In this document: in pieces, positions 37,078 through 50,391 of the stretch | Layout of the letters: every line of letters begins with the position of its first letter | Numbering within the stretch: position 1 is the stretch's first letter | Assembly: GCA_028023455.1 (NCBI GenBank) | Contig: JAQFVV010006507.1 | Span: 684,001 to 748,000, forward strand | Length of the DNA: 64,000 bases | Direction of reading: 5' to 3' | From: Epiperipatus broadwayi | Lineage: Eukaryota > Onychophora > Udeonychophora > Euonychophora > Peripatidae | Made by a program: the position numbers and the translations under genes | The notes under the pieces: model-generated | The model's input: the letters and a program-made list of their open reading frames with translations, nothing else | The model's database searches: none | What the model was told of the DNA's origin: nothing

Positions 37078-39247
37078 TAAAGCCAAGTTTAAAAAAAAGT
37101 TAAGAATTTTTCAAAATTGAACTGACTATTAGCTTTTAAGACAAAGAAATGCCCAAATGATTTTAAAAAAAAAAAAAATTGCAAATAGAATACTGCATCC
37201 TGAATTTTAACTTACATTATGAAAATAAAATATCATTTTTTTATGGCAGAAATGTTCATTGCTTGTCTGTGTTATGCAGAAACAATGGAAAACTTTAAAA
37301 AAAAATTCTTGTTAAAAAAATTAAATTGAATAATCCAGTTTAAAATAAAAGAAGAGTTGGCAAATAAGAATAATGGACATTTATTGAAACTGTGGAGATT
37401 TATTAGTAGTCTACATTTACTAATAATTGTACACAACTAATTGTCATATTTAAAACTAGCTAGTTCATGTTTATATTGTGTCTCTATACAATGGATCCAT
37501 ACGTGTTCATGTTTAACATAATATATCTTACTTATATGCTTGTTTTCTACTGGAATAAACTCTGTAGCTGCTTTGTTGTATTAAAAAAATATTAGTTTGG
37601 TCCAGCCATTTACTTAATGTTTCTTAACATATTCGTCTTTACGCAAGTATGAACGTGTATATCTATATACGCGTTTCAACAAAAATATGTCCTATACATA
37701 TATAATTTTATTCGGTATCATACACAGTATATTTATGGATGTCTAGATAAAGACTCCAAGTGCCAATCTCATCCATAGGTAAGAATTATACTGGAGAATA
37801 TGGAAGTATGTAATAGGATTGTAAAATGACTCGGTCTGTGGCTAGCTTTTCTCAGGGCGGGTGGTAAAATTACCAGCAGTAGATCTAACTTTCTCTTTTT
37901 TTTTTTTTAAAAAAAAAAAAGAAACTCAAAACACAAACAAACAAAAACCATTCATCATTTTATACATATTTATTGGTAATAATATTTATGTATTTATCAA
38001 AAAAATATTATTTACGTAAGTTAAATCAATAGTTTTTTTTTATTAATCAAATATTCCTATCAGTTTCCCTTTTGATGGCTTGCTTTTTTCTTTCTTTATC
38101 AAAACCCACACACACACACAAATATGATATAATAGGTATGTTGCCAAGAAGATTTAATTATGGACTAATTTATATGCTAATAAATCCAGTAGGAAATAAT
38201 TTAAACTCTCCATGCAAAAAAATTCAAGTTCACAATTTGGTCAAACAACAGTTTTCTGAATTACATGGATTAAGCTTACAAAGAGGTCACATATATATCA
38301 AATAGAAAGGTACCTGTGTTTTCCCTGGGGAATTGATTTGATTCACCTGGTGGAAGAGAAATCTCCGGTCCTTGAATGATGAACCGACTTCTTGAAGTTC
38401 GGATTCCATGGCTGAATTCTATTCATTTATTTAATCATTTATACCTCTCATGATGATCCAACATTTTCTTATTGAGGTGATTTTCCAGGCTAGACATTCA
38501 TTCTCTGATATTGGCAGCTGCTATACATTCTGGGAAAGGATTTGAACATGTCACACATTGAAGTTTCTACCCTAGCCTGATCATATTTTATCAATATATA
38601 GCATTAATCTCTGGATTCTTATTTCCGTCTATCAGTCTAAAGTCTGCTTTCTTCCATTCCCAAACTTATACTAATTAATTATTTTTTATTTATTATCAAA
38701 TTTATCTTTCTTTTCAAAATCTTTATTCTTTTTTTTTTAAATCAGAAATTGCCAACTCCGTCCTTTCTCTTAATTATTTCTTTTCATTCTTTTTCTTTTT
38801 ATATTTCCATTCACATTCCATATGCCTTTGTTGGAATGCTTTCCAATTAGTATTTAATTAGAACTAGACATACCAATGTTTTTATAATAGTTACTTTCAT
38901 GGTTCTGCAAAATCACTATCTTCCATCTTGCAGTTGTTAGTTCTTTGTTTGACTTAATAATGTATATATTAAAAAAGTTTATCAAACAAAATGTTTTTAT
39001 TTTGATTTTGTGAACACTATCATACATATACATAGTGATGTGTATAGCTGGGTTTGGCATAAGAAAACAAATCAGAGCAAGTGTATACCCCCCATACCTC
39101 TCTTTTATGAGCTTTTTTTTATTCAAATTATGAAACTCTATAATTCAATATGACTACACAAATAACCATGGATTATACATCAACTTGTAAATATTATTGT
39201 TATTAGTAAAGTAATAATGTTTTTTTTTCTATACTACATTAGTAATA
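37078..39247. other. AT-rich DNA, no gene
   Basis: Contains homopolymer runs (37,890-37,920), a (CA)n near 38,107-38,121 and a GC-richer patch at about 38,310-38,600. No domain-bearing frame on either strand; the 77- and 90-codon frames are unrecognised. Confidence 0.45.
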
Positions 39248-39265
39248 ATATATATATATATATAT

Positions 39266-41378
39266 TGTAATGGGATATATTATGCGTTGCATTTAAATTT
39301 TAATAGTAACTTTTTTTTATCTAATACAGAATTAAAAACAAACTGTCAAAATGCACAAATAACGAATTATTAATTTATTAATATGTTAGAGTGATTTAAA
39401 TATTCAAATAAGCTTTAAAAAATAAATAAATTATAGAATCGAAGCAAAGATTCTAATCTTTAAATAAAATATATAATAAAAACCTTTTTAATAATTGCAA
39501 AGATTTTTTTTAATTATAAAAAAATTACAAACAGATCTTTAAGGCAAAATCACAATTAAAGAAATGATTACAAAATATGAGTTCCCACCCAGAGATAGAG
39601 ACACAGACCTCAGTGGAAAACCCAAAATCTTACCTTGGACACAAAAAATAAACCAATAAAATATAAATAATGAAATATGTTTGATGAATCTGTGCATTCC
39701 AGAGATAAGGTACCTGGGGAGTATAAAAGGAAAAACCAAAACGATAATTAATTAGTTGGGGAGTTGGAGAATTAGAAAATTAAAATTTTAATTCAATTGT
39801 ATTTGCTGAAAGTAGAAATAAAAATTTAAAAAGCTATTATCACCATCACCCAAGATGTAATCAGCTTCATCATGCTTCCTTCGCTACGGCCGGCCGAAGG
39901 CAGCTTTCATCTCCATGGATCCCAGGATCGAACCATGGATCCTGTCTTCAGAAACCAGCATAAATGCTTCATACATCATCATAAGTATTCATAGATCTTC
40001 ATCGCAACGGAACGAGCACGAATAAAGGAAAGTATAATTTATAAAAGATAAAATGAAATATAAACTGTTAAATTTAAAATCTTAGAACTTTATCTGTCTT
40101 TAAATGAATAATAGACTTTCTCTCTCAAGCAAACCTGAACTTTATTTCTATAAACTCTTATTTAAAGTCTTAAACATAATCTCTTAAAAAAAATGTATTG
40201 TATTTTTTTTATATTTTTATTCATGCTTAATTAATATCTGTTTGTAATAGGGTAGGGGTTTGCGATTGCAAACTTAAATTTAAAAATAGAAACATATATC
40301 GTTATTTGTGCATTATTAAATTTAAAAAAAAAGTAGGTTAAATAATATTTGTAGTAAGAAAATAAGTTAAATATAATGCTCATTTTTAAATGATTTTAAA
40401 ACTAAACTAAATATTTTTTTTATTAAATTAATATGATTTAAATGTTAGTTGAGTATAGATGGCTGCTAGACTAGTTTAAATATGTTACTTTTAAAGAGAG
40501 TTTTGATTTCGGACTATTTGTTTTGTAGTTGTGTTAATGCTGGTGGAGAGATATATGGATGTTTATATCAATGTAATGTGAAATGTGCTAGCACCTAGGG
40601 CAATGAGTCCACTGAATGCATGACCCCAAAGAGGTAGTCATACCATTGAAATGGAAGCAGATGTATTTTCTGCACCATTGACCCATTCCAGCTCTATGGA
40701 TTTTGGATGATAAGCCGCCAAGATAAGACCGCTCTCCCATCCATACATAGTGTTTCTTTTTGTTGTTTTATATGCATGTTTCCTTCACCTGACAGATGCA
40801 CATTCCTGCAGGATGAAGGCCATTTCTTCTCCAATAATATCACGCTGTTCAGACGCACATTCCTGTCGACGTGATTCTATGCTAACATGTTCACATTGCA
40901 TTGGTTGCTGATATATATCTGGAAGTGAGTATTGGTGTGGCTGGGGATTTTTAGTTTGGAGTCAAGTGATTTGAAAATTTGTGAGGGCGTCTAGGTAGCT
41001 CATTTATACTCAACATTCTAAAATTTAAAATTAAAGTTAAAAACAAATAAAATAGTAATGGAACAGAAGAAAACATAAATTTCTTCTTGTGTTATAAAAA
41101 TTAATTTTTTAAAGTTTGTGCGTTATTAATTATATACGTAAATAAAATCTTTTTTGTGTGTTATTAATACTGACAGTGATTGCCTTTATTATTAAAAATA
41201 TATTTTACTAAATATATAAGTTTTTGTCTACTTGAGCTAGTGACTAGGGCTGACGGCCATGATCTTAACAGCACGTATCTGTCAACTTTATAAATTTTCT
41301 AGGTTCAAAGTAGCCTAGTGGCGCTCTGTTGGCAGATGCAGTAAGACTGTTATTTCATCATCATCCCCGACTGTTATA
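39266..41378. repeat. Solo LTR I, about 2.1 kb, between (TA)n tracts
   Basis: Starts TGTAATGGG directly after a (TA)n tract and ends CTGTTATA directly before another (TA)n (41,379-41,395), giving short TGTAA...TTATA inverted ends. No internal coding region is present, as expected for an LTR left after recombination of two LTRs. It contains a good core promoter (TATAAAAG at 39,722) and GC-richer blocks at 39,840-40,020 and 40,560-40,940. No second copy exists in the window, so the call rests on the ends, the TA flanks and the promoter. Confidence 0.6.
39722..39729 (+). promoter_or_regulatory. TATA box in solo LTR I
   Basis: TATAAAAG preceded by a GC-richer stretch (GGTACCTGGGGAG), a typical LTR core promoter layout. 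This would set the LTR orientation as +. Confidence 0.45.
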
Positions 41379-41491
41379 ATATATATATATATATAATAAT
41401 ATGTTAAGTATACAAATACATATTTGTCTAATTATCACAACAGGGTTTGATTATACCTGCCCTGTTGCAATATATATATATATATATATAT
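41379..41491. repeat. (TA)n tracts and an 8-bp hairpin between two LTRs
   Basis: TA tract 41,379-41,395, a ~75-bp spacer containing CAACAGGG...CCCTGTTG, then a second TA tract (41,471-41,491). The spacer could be a scrap of another LTR end. Confidence 0.6.
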
Positions 41492-43117
41492 TGTACCAGG
41501 ATCGAATATGAGAGATTTGAAACACCGGCCTCTTAGGCAGAGAAGAACATACTTCAAGAGTATGTATGTCCAAATGAAAGCTATATAATATATAACTAGT
41601 GTTACATTTCCAAAACATAACTTCTTCTCAGCTGTTGCATTCAACACAAGATCAAAGCACTTTTTTGTTTTGCATAAAAACGGGCACCAGTTATCTACTC
41701 AGAAGAATAAACAATGCACTTTGAACAATGGACAATAACTCAATACCTAAGTTACACAAGACTAGCTCAGCTAATGGTAATCAATAAGAATTTACTCCTT
41801 AACTAGAGGCATAAAAAAATTGATAAAAAGATTGGTAAAGATTTGTAAGAGAGATTGGTAAAAAGAATTGACCGACAAATAAAGCTTAACTTTCAAAACA
41901 ATTTATTTTAATTAACATTTATGCTCTAACTTTAAATATTTTTATAATTTTTAACTAACATAATACTGATGTTTTAAATATAATGATCATGCACATATTA
42001 ATTCACACACTGACATAGATAATAAAGCATTAAAGAATATAACACACATATTTATGATATTTAGAACACACAAATTAATAGTTTATTTTTATGTGCTATA
42101 GAGTTCATGTAATTATGGCTCTTGGTGGATTCACGCATGTGATGGCTACTATATAAATAAGAATAAGAAAATGTTTTACCTAGGATATTAGAACATGGAC
42201 TTCTACTTGTTGTTTGCTGCTTGTAATAAAATATTCTAACCGGTTAGATTTGAAGTTTTTCTTGAAGAGGTTTAATGCTTTTTCACTGGTGTTATTTTTG
42301 GAGACAATTAGATACTGATGGACATTCTTCAGGCTGTTATGCAGACATTATTTTCATGGGCAGATCTTGCAGTTTTACTGGACTTCAGGATAGAGACAAC
42401 CGCATGTTTCCCATGGTTTTAACACTGCATTCTTGATTCTGATATAACTCACTGACAGAATGTACTCTCTGAACTCAACTCAACTGTTATCTCTGATGCA
42501 ATTAACTAGACTAAAATGTCCAATAAAAACTTGGCTATTTATATATGATGTGTGTTTTAATTTTGATATCTTCTGGCAATATCTGTTGTTGAAATTCCTT
42601 TGATAATCTCATGTTTTTGAAGATTGTTTAATTAGTAGCCATGCAAATGTATTGTTTTTATAATTTTAATTAGTAGCAAAACTGTGCTTTTAATGATAAT
42701 CTTCTGTATTTATTTATTTCATTTTCACATTTATTACACATACATTTATTCTATTTGCAAATGCACATATATATCTTACTAACTCAACACTCATTTTAAG
42801 ATTACCTTTTTTTACTTAATTTGAATGAAAAGAGATTTATATTTTTAAAGTTTTTAAATTATATTTTAACTAATAATAATAAACTCTTTACTTCTTTTAT
42901 AAAACTTTTAGTTTGAGTTTTTTGATGCAAACTACCCCCCCCCCTTTAATTAATTAATTGTAACTTTTACTTCAAACTCATTGACTTTTACTATTTTCAA
43001 AAACAAACTGTAATAAAACTCTTAAACTTTTAAGTACATTTTCTTTTAACGAATAATTTTTTGTTTTAATAATTTTTTTTAAACAAAATTATTATGTGCC
43101 AATTCAATGTTGGTACA
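41492..43117. repeat. Solo LTR H, 1.63 kb, TGTACCA...TGGTACA ends
   Basis: Begins TGTACCAGG after a (TA)n and ends TTGGTACA before another (TA)n; TGTACCA and TGGTACA are perfect 7-bp inverted ends. No gene inside. The same TGTACCA start opens the putative 3' LTR of element E at 16,179, suggesting one LTR family. Only 20 bp of TA repeat separates it from the LTR of element K. Confidence 0.75.
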
Positions 43118-43137
43118 ATATATATATATATATATAT
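43118..43137. repeat. (TA)n shared by LTR H and element K
   Basis: ATATAT... with LTR H ending on its left and element K starting (TGTAACAG) on its right. Two independent LTR insertions have used the same microsatellite. Confidence 0.85.
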
Positions 43138-44807
43138 TGTAACAGTATCTGGGTTCGAATATGGGTTTAATTGCCAGTGTTGTTGTGAAGTAAATAGGTC
43201 GAAGTGATAAAAATTTACAAGTCATTCAAACCCTGTTACACAAGACTGAATGAGTATGTTAATCAATTAAAGGTATATATATATATATTTGCTGTATGTG
43301 TTAATATAATGGGTGAAAATTACTAATATACTTATATGTGAGAATGTAGAGAAGTGATTATATGTAGAGCTGCATTATTTTTTTATTCATTTGTGTTTTA
43401 AATAGATATTTCGTTATGAATATCGTAAGATAGATATTAAATGCCATTGATAACACATGTTTCTTAAGCAAAACCCATTAAACATATAAGGCTGAAAAAT
43501 AATCAGTAGAATGGAAAGTTGTGCCGTGGGCAGTTTCAATTAATGACTGTCCACCGGAATTCGTAGAACTGGTCGAGCATATTTTTAGAACAATTAAAGA
43601 AAAAGCATTCTTGAGATCAGACCATCACCATAAGAATAGAAAGGAAAAGTGAAGTTAAAGAGCACTAATGAATAGAACTATATTAGTTCTCAGTGATTTA
43701 GTAGTGATTAAATTTTAGAAAAGCAGTGAAGTGATAGAGAAAAACAGAGAAAAATGTATAAACTGATCAATTCTTGATTATTAATTAAGAATTTTATTCA
43801 TAATGTACTCCGTATACATGCAGTGGTAAAAATAATCATCTAGGTTCATCAGACTGCTGAATGGACAGCTATTGAGGAGCCTGCCCAAACTTTATTTATG
43901 GATTTGCCATTTAGTCAACCAAGCATAATGGCCACAGAACTCTAACAACCAGAGCCTCTCACAATCAAGCCAAACTTGTCTGCTTAAATTCTAATAGGGA
44001 TTGTTTTGGTCAGAATATTTCAGAACTTATCATCATCATTCAGACCAGCAACTTTTCATTAAAACCAACATCTTCTCTATGCTGTAAGCTTACAGATTAT
44101 TAGCCTCGTCCATGTGAACATTCGCTCTTAAGAAGTAACTTTGATCTTTTCTTAATCTGCCTTAAATGAACATTTAATAATAGCTAAAAAACATGTGTTA
44201 TTTCAATTTATATAAAGTAAATTAATAATTTATTAAATTGTTTAAGAAAATGCAACTCTGATGTGTAATCACATGCTTTTGTTAATATGTGTATGAATTA
44301 TATATGTATATGTAACAGAATAAATGAATTATATGTTTTAGATATTAATATATATGTGTGCATGCTAATAAATCTTAGAATTAATTACCACTTATATATA
44401 TTATTTACATTTTGGGTTTCTGTTGACTGATGGGCTATTGTAGTAGGATTGGATTTAGATAGAAATTATATTTAGAGATATAAGGTGTCTCTTAATGAGA
44501 TCATCCATAGCTTTGTTCTCCCGATAAACATTGTTTTTCCAGACCCTCAAGATTGAGCTAGTTAGGATAAAATACCCAAAGAGTATCCATTGGAACTTTT
44601 GTTTGCGCTTTCAAGATGTATAATTCTTATTGAATGGATAAGATTGGTGCTTGAGAGGGGCTTCGGCCTTTTCTCATAAATATACGTGCTCGAAGCTTAG
44701 GGTAATAACTACTTATACACACAATTCTTTGAACAAGATTGTGGGTAGAATGTTAAAAATGGCAGCCCAGTATGTGGCATGGTATTCAAATATCAGTAGT
44801 GCTTAAA
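43138..44807 (+). repeat. 5' LTR of element K; preserves empty site of element B
   Basis: Starts TGTAACAGTATCTGGG and ends near GTGCTTAAA. Its first ~140 bp match 45,922-46,064 and the rest match 57,956-59,498. At 43,271-43,290 the sequence AAAGGTATATATATAT...GCTGTATG runs straight through the point where the other LTR copy is split, so it records the pre-insertion sequence. The 3' end is less exact than the 5' end because it does not finish in a clean TTACA. Confidence 0.88.
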
Positions 44808-44828
44808 ATGGTGGACCAATGAACTGGG
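44808..44828 (+). other. Possible primer-binding site of element K
   Basis: TGGTGGACCAATGAACTGGG follows the 5' LTR end by one or two bases; TGG start and position fit, tRNA not identified. Confidence 0.45.
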
Positions 44829-45069
44829 CTGCAAATAGTGGAGAATGGGCAATAAAATGGGATCCTAATATAATTTAAAAAGGGTTTCCCAATGAAAGTT
44901 GGATAACAATATTTTTTTTACGAAAAAAAAATATATATAGAAAGGAGAAAACAGAAAGAGTTTGGATATACCTTTGGAAATGTGGTTAAATGTTGATATG
45001 TTTTGTGATCTGTAGATAGACTGGTAAAATCTTCTCAAATAATCAGAAGAAAAAATAGCATTGATGGTC

Positions 45070-45860
45070 GGTGATGTCTGTTCCATGAGGCATATATAGA
45101 GTTACATAGTTCATAAATAGGGATTTAAGAATTTACCAATATTTGGGATATTATAAAACAAAATTCATAAGGGTAGAAATGAAGTGAGGAAGGCCTATCA
45201 GGTGGGTCATGCAGAGTGCCATTGAAGCTGGGGAGATGAACCTGGCATGCTTTAACCATAATAGTGATATATAAAAAATGAAGTCAGAAAATAAGCAGAA
45301 AGTGGAACAGCAGAAGGCGAGGGAGAAGAAACTAAGCATAATGGAGAAAATTTTAGAAAAATTAGAAAGCACAGAACTCCAAAATCAGAAAATGAACAAG
45401 AGGTTCGAAATGAGATTCCAGAATTTAGAACAGAGAATAGGGATGGAAAGTGAAAGTAGTCAAAGGAAAAGGAAATATGAGAGAAATTAAGGTTAAAATA
45501 TGGAAAATGCTGAGAAGTCGAACAATAAAGAAGTAGAAGGGAGTGTGAAATGGAAGAAGAAAACTGGTGAGGCAGAACTACTTAATGTGCCAGACATGAG
45601 CACATATGACCATAGCGCGCTGTTGTAATGAAGAAAGGAAGTCCAAGATCAGCAAAGTGATAAGGCTAAGATGGAAGAACAATCTGATGAGGATGCAATG
45701 TATAGAAAAAGAGGTGATAATAGTTATGAGCAGAGATGGCAGTATGAACCAGAAGCTCAGCATCCACCAGACAAACCAAAGACTGTCAAGTAAGGGGGTC
45801 ATACAATGCTCTGTCACTCAAGCCCTTTGCAAACCCAGAGAGAGATAAAGGATAAAAAAG
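45070..45860 (+). pseudogene. gag: gag remnant of element K (coiled-coil part)
   Basis: The longest intact piece (45,278-45,490, 70 aa) reads as a strongly charged helix: KQKVEQQKAREKKLSIMEKI then LEKLESTELQNQKMNKRFEM and FQNLEQRIGME, with leucine/methionine heptads. This is the same style as the gag starts of elements F and B. Lys/Glu-rich frames extend either side but shift and stop. An 80-codon frame at 45,606-45,848 has no recognisable capsid block; the capsid-like W-W segment seen in F and B is missing, and the element passes directly to the 3' LTR. K therefore lost most of gag and all of pol, or never carried them. Confidence 0.65.
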
Positions 45861-45910
45861 AAGCATTTAAGAAGCCATTCAAATATACAGAAAGTATTTG
45901 AAGGCAATTG

Positions 45911-45921
45911 CACCAGGGGGT
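45911..45921 (+). other. Polypurine-like tract of element K
   Basis: ACCAGGGGGTA stands directly before the 3' LTR start TGTAACAG. It is short and starts with pyrimidines, so this is a weaker call than in B, E or F. Confidence 0.45.
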
Positions 45922-46064
45922 ATGTAACAGTAGCTGGGTTCAAATACGGGTTTAATTGCCAGTGTTGTTCCGAAGTAAATAGGTCGAAGCGGTTAAATTT
46001 ACAATAATCATTCGAACCCTGTTACACAAGAGTGTGAATGAGTACATTAATCAATTAAAGGTAT
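45922..46064 (+). repeat. 3' LTR of element K, left fragment
   Basis: TGTAACAGTAGCTGGG through TCAATTAAAGGTAT, matching 43,138-43,277. It is cut at GTAT (46,061-46,064), the target duplication of element B; the LTR continues at 57,952. Confidence 0.9.
46061..46064. repeat. Target-site duplication of element B, left
   Basis: GTAT immediately before the left LTR of B; the partner is at 57,952-57,955. The unoccupied site in the K 5' LTR has a single GTAT at the same place. Confidence 0.8.
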
Positions 46065-48680
46065 TATAACAGAATGAGACAATTAGCACTTGAATAATCA
46101 ACAATCAGCTGGTTCGATCACAATGTGTGACCAACTTATACAAAGTCTCTATGTGATGATAGACCTATCTATCAAACCCCAAACATTGCTGGTGCCAGAT
46201 ATAATGGATGAACAATTCTCATCATATGCCACCCCTAATATCCATCATACCAGTCACATCAGTCACCAATTCGATCTTTAGCGATGTGTAGACTGACTAC
46301 ACATCGTGCATCTATGTTGGTTGACAGATATAACGGATGGAACTATTACAACTAATCCCAAACACTGCTAATACCAGATGTAATGGATGGGTAACTAACT
46401 TGCAGACTATACTACTATGCAGATGCGGCAATATGGTGTGGGGATAAATTAATAAGCTCTAATTTATTACCCCTAATGAAACAATCTGCAGAGACCTAAC
46501 AGGCTTAGAAGGAAAGAAAGTTGCATACAACTTGTTCAGACTGTGGGTCATCTGATAAAGTGCTAATGAGAACCTGATGAAATGCTTAACCAATGATTTC
46601 ATACCCTTTAATTGATTAACTCTATCTCTAATTAATAATATTAAATGCAATTTAGGTTAGTTCATCCACTTTCCCCCTTTTAAATTCCGTTATTCCCTAA
46701 TATTCAAGCCCAGAGAGAATATTGCTTTTAACTTCTTTATAAGGTATTAACAGATATACACAGCAACTCCTGCACCTATATATAGGTTACAACTAGCATT
46801 TATAATATTTGTTTTATTTTCAAGCTTTTATATAATAAGAAAAATAGATGTGTGTGCATGAATTATTATTTAAAAACTGTAGAATGTCAGGACAACCCAA
46901 TAAACCAAAGACCGGAACAATATAAATTCTAAACATTTATTAACATTAATAAATATTAAATATAACCACAATAGTAATGATAAAAAATAATATATATATA
47001 TATATATGGGTGACTCATTCTCTACAAATCATACTTATATAGAAAAATCAACTTTAGTTATTTAATATAATTGAAATGCTGGCTAGCTAAGTTATATATT
47101 TACAAATGTTAATCTATTTAACAAATTTCCCCAATTTATATATATATATATATATATGATAGAGACAGAACCCAGGTGATTAGTCAAATATACTAGAAAA
47201 TATATGTACATGGTTAATCACAAAATAAAACATATAATATGTATTCTGTGTTATAATTTAACCTATATATAAATTTAAAAAAATCTTACCTCAATAATTA
47301 TGTGGATGACTTGATGCGAAGCAGGTGGCTATACCTAAATTTTATTTATAATGAAAATATAAAAAATATCAAAATTAATAATCCCCCCTTTTCTTCTTTA
47401 CTAATTTTGAAAGATGTGGCTTCAGCATCAGAGTGTGAAAACACAACAGATAATATACATTAATAAAAAAAAAATACACAAAAATTTACAATATTGATTC
47501 TTTGATAAATAAAAAAAAATTGTAATTAAAATAAAGTTTATAACAATCATAACAAAAGCAGTAGTAGCTGATAGTTAAGCAAGTTGTTCTTCAAAGCAGT
47601 TTCATTTAATAAATCATTCTCCTTAGCAAGGATAGATAGGTACAATGGTGTCTCCTGTAGTTGTTTTAATGGCATACATGTTGATCCTCATTTGATTCAC
47701 CATAATGTATTCCAATCCTGGTTTACTTTGGACTGAAGGCATCTTCTTGTGTGTTTACAATAAAGTAGAAATATATATATATATATATATATATATAATG
47801 CAGCTGCTCTAGCCCATTTTCATATTAGAGTACATTTTAATTATTTATAATCATATATTTTTTATTAATAGTATTGAAGCATTTATATATATATTAAGAA
47901 TATTACTTCATTTTTCTTTCTTCTCCAATTTTTAGCAAATTTAATTCTCGTTATTGTTTTTAAAAAGATTTAAAAAAAATCAAATTTACTCCAACTTTTT
48001 AAACATGATTTAATTATTTAAGAATTAATCAGTTATTCTTACTTCTTTTCACTTTCTGTCCCTTGAATTTGATAAACTTTTAGTTACAGTATTCGATTTT
48101 TAAAATGTTTATAATTTAACTAAAAGAAAAACTAAAATTCCATTTTAGCGTTCGAACATTTTAGTTTTTATTTGCTGTCTTTTGTTACAGTTATTATAAC
48201 AATATAAAGAATGATTTGTAAACTGTCTTTTGTTTTTATACATTTCACGCGTGTAGATTTTCAGGAACGCGGATATCTTTAACTGTCTATTGTTTAAATA
48301 CATTTAGATTTATTATAAATAAAAAAAATATTAAAATAATAAAATGAGTTTCATTTTCACACATATGTACCCACCTAATTAACCTCAAGTAATCCCACAT
48401 TATATATATATTAATTAATATTCAATTTGAAATTTAAAAAATATATATACATTACAATTTATTTAATCAAATAGTATTATATATATATAATAGTACTTTC
48501 TAAAATATTGATCATATTTTATTTTATAAATATAATAATTTATTGTGTATTATATGTATATAGGCAATAATAATAACAAATAACAATATTCCCACTTTTA
48601 CTATAAATTCCAAATGGATTGGGTTCAATAAATATGCTTGATCTTTTTAGGAATATGTGCATTGTAAGCTATCCTTTACA
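46065..48680 (-). repeat. 3' LTR of element B (left)
   Basis: Matches 55,244-57,951 throughout. On the element strand it begins TGTAAAGGATAGC and ends CTGTTATA. It contains three TA tracts (46,990-47,007; 47,137-47,158; 47,771-47,798) and three copies of a CAGATATAA-type motif near its element-3' end (46,195, 46,324 and 46,374). It lacks a ~40-bp segment present in the partner at about 57,013-57,053. The 63-codon frames here are not genes. Confidence 0.93.
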
Positions 48681-48694
48681 ATCCCCTCTCCTTA
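48681..48694 (-). other. Polypurine tract of element B
   Basis: On the - strand AAGGAGAGGGGAT runs directly into the LTR start TGTAAAGG. Confidence 0.85.
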
Positions 48695-49237
48695 TAGGGT
48701 TAGAATTTTAATATGTAATGAAAATTTTAACACTTACACAAGGTTTGCATTTGAAGTTTGACGGGTTTTTTTTTCAACAAATATAAGAAGGGTAGTCAAA
48801 CATTATTTTACTGTTTTCTACACTCAACTACACAAATTGCTTTCTATTCTTCTCTACTCACTCTCATAAAATACTTTTCAAAGTGGGGTTCAAACATAGG
48901 TTTTTTTAAACTAATGATGGTTATGTTTTGAGCACACTAATAAAATGTGTTTCTGTTTCAGATAGCACTTTTTTTCTTGTTATGCTCTATCCTGCTCTTA
49001 TTGAGTCTTATTGGATTTCATTTGAGGACTAACAGAAGATAGGAGCAACCATCACTTAATGTGGTTTAACTCTCTTAAATAAAGTGGCTCTAAGTATCCT
49101 AATATCTACGTTAGCATCCATTAGGGAATACTCTCATCATAATTTTTAACCAAACTTTATATCTATTTTTTTTTACTTATCAGCATTCATCTCTTATTTT
49201 TTTTACACATCAGTTAAGTATAAAAATTCTACAATTA
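48695..49237 (-). other. 3' untranslated region of element B
   Basis: AT-rich, no frame beyond chance and no signal peptide or membrane segments; this rules out an envelope-type third gene in this copy. Confidence 0.6.
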
Positions 49238-50391
49238 CTAAGATTGTCCATAGTATGGTTTCATAATTCGAGTATTATACATGCCCCTAACTTGTCCTTC
49301 CATACCCAACCAAAATGCATTAGGACTCGATTGTTTAACTATTGTGTAAGGTCTTTCATGTAGATGGTAAAACTTACTGTACTTATTTTCAATTTGCTTA
49401 CTAATATGAGGGATTTTTATTAAAACTTGATCTCCTTTAAAAGTATTTAAAGTTCCAGTCATATTTTTGTTCCTCTTATTGACCTTACTTACTAATTGAA
49501 GATATGCTTTCTGCACATTTTCCTCCATACTATTTTGTTTATATCTAGTTATAGGTTGATATTTAGTGAACAACATGGGAATTGATTGATTAAAATGTAG
49601 TTCAATGGGTGTGAATCCAATGGATTCATTCACACTCCAATTAATATAATTAACTATCTGGTCTATCTGTCTTACCCACCCTCTATGCTCACCCCCTAGG
49701 TAAGTCCTGAACAAATAACCAAGCTCCCGCATTACATGTTCGCAAGGGTTTGACTGTGGATTTCTAATGGATGAGAGCACATGCTTTATTTGTGATCTTT
49801 CCATCCATTTTTTCCATTCTTTGGATAGGAAAGGAGTACTATGGTCTGTTAAAATGGTTTTGGGTTTTCCTATCTTTACAAATTGGAGGGTGTATAATAC
49901 CTTGATGGTATATCTAGTATTAGCTTGGGGTATTGGGTAAGCAGAAACATATTTAGTAAAGGGATCATAAGCGACCACTAAATATTTTTGTTTATTAAAT
50001 GGCTGTAATGGCCCATAATAATCGATCACCAAGATCTCATTTGGTCCTTTAGGTAATATTGATTTTGCATTATTATAATAATTTTGATTTACTGGCTTGG
50101 CTCGAAAGCACACTAGACAATTTTGAAGTGACCTTAATATGTCCTTACACTTACCAGGCCAGCAAAAACAATTTCTCAAAGTATTCTCTGTTTTATGGGC
50201 ACCATAGTGTCCATATAAACAATGAATATATTTTATGAGTGGGATATGCAATGTTTCTGGTATTACTACCCTTCACTCATCTGTAATATTATTTATTTTA
50301 TATAGCAGGACCTCATTTTCTATCTTATAAAAATCAAGATCTTTTGGCACATTCAAAACTTTCTCTCCTTTCAAAGCTCTCATGATTAAGT
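49238..50391 (-). pseudogene. int: Integrase of element B
   Basis: Catalyses insertion of the cDNA. The open part is 49,238-50,251 (337 codons). The same frame extends upstream to about 50,390 through one in-frame TGA (50,273-50,275), with the usual pre-integrase text IENEVLLYK and VVIPETLHIPLI. Domains: zinc-binding HHCC (HCLYGHYGAHKT, then CLVC); catalytic core with Asp in LVIDYYGPL, Asp in ILTDHSTPF and Glu in NPQSNPCEHVMREL, all three retained; and a C-terminal segment ending in KFYHLHERPYTIVKQ, YNTRIMKPYY. No chromodomain is visible after it. A frameshift separates it from RNase H, and the stop makes the gene defective. Confidence 0.93.

Noticed and set aside
43138-43170. tRNA-derived SINE suggested by CTGGGTTCGAATATGGG
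   Set aside because: Resembles a B box, but the same segment is the start of the K LTR in both copies; no A box at proper spacing.
48695-49237. Envelope-like third gene in element B
   Set aside because: Only about 540 AT-rich bp between integrase and the 3' LTR, with no long frame, signal peptide or membrane segment.
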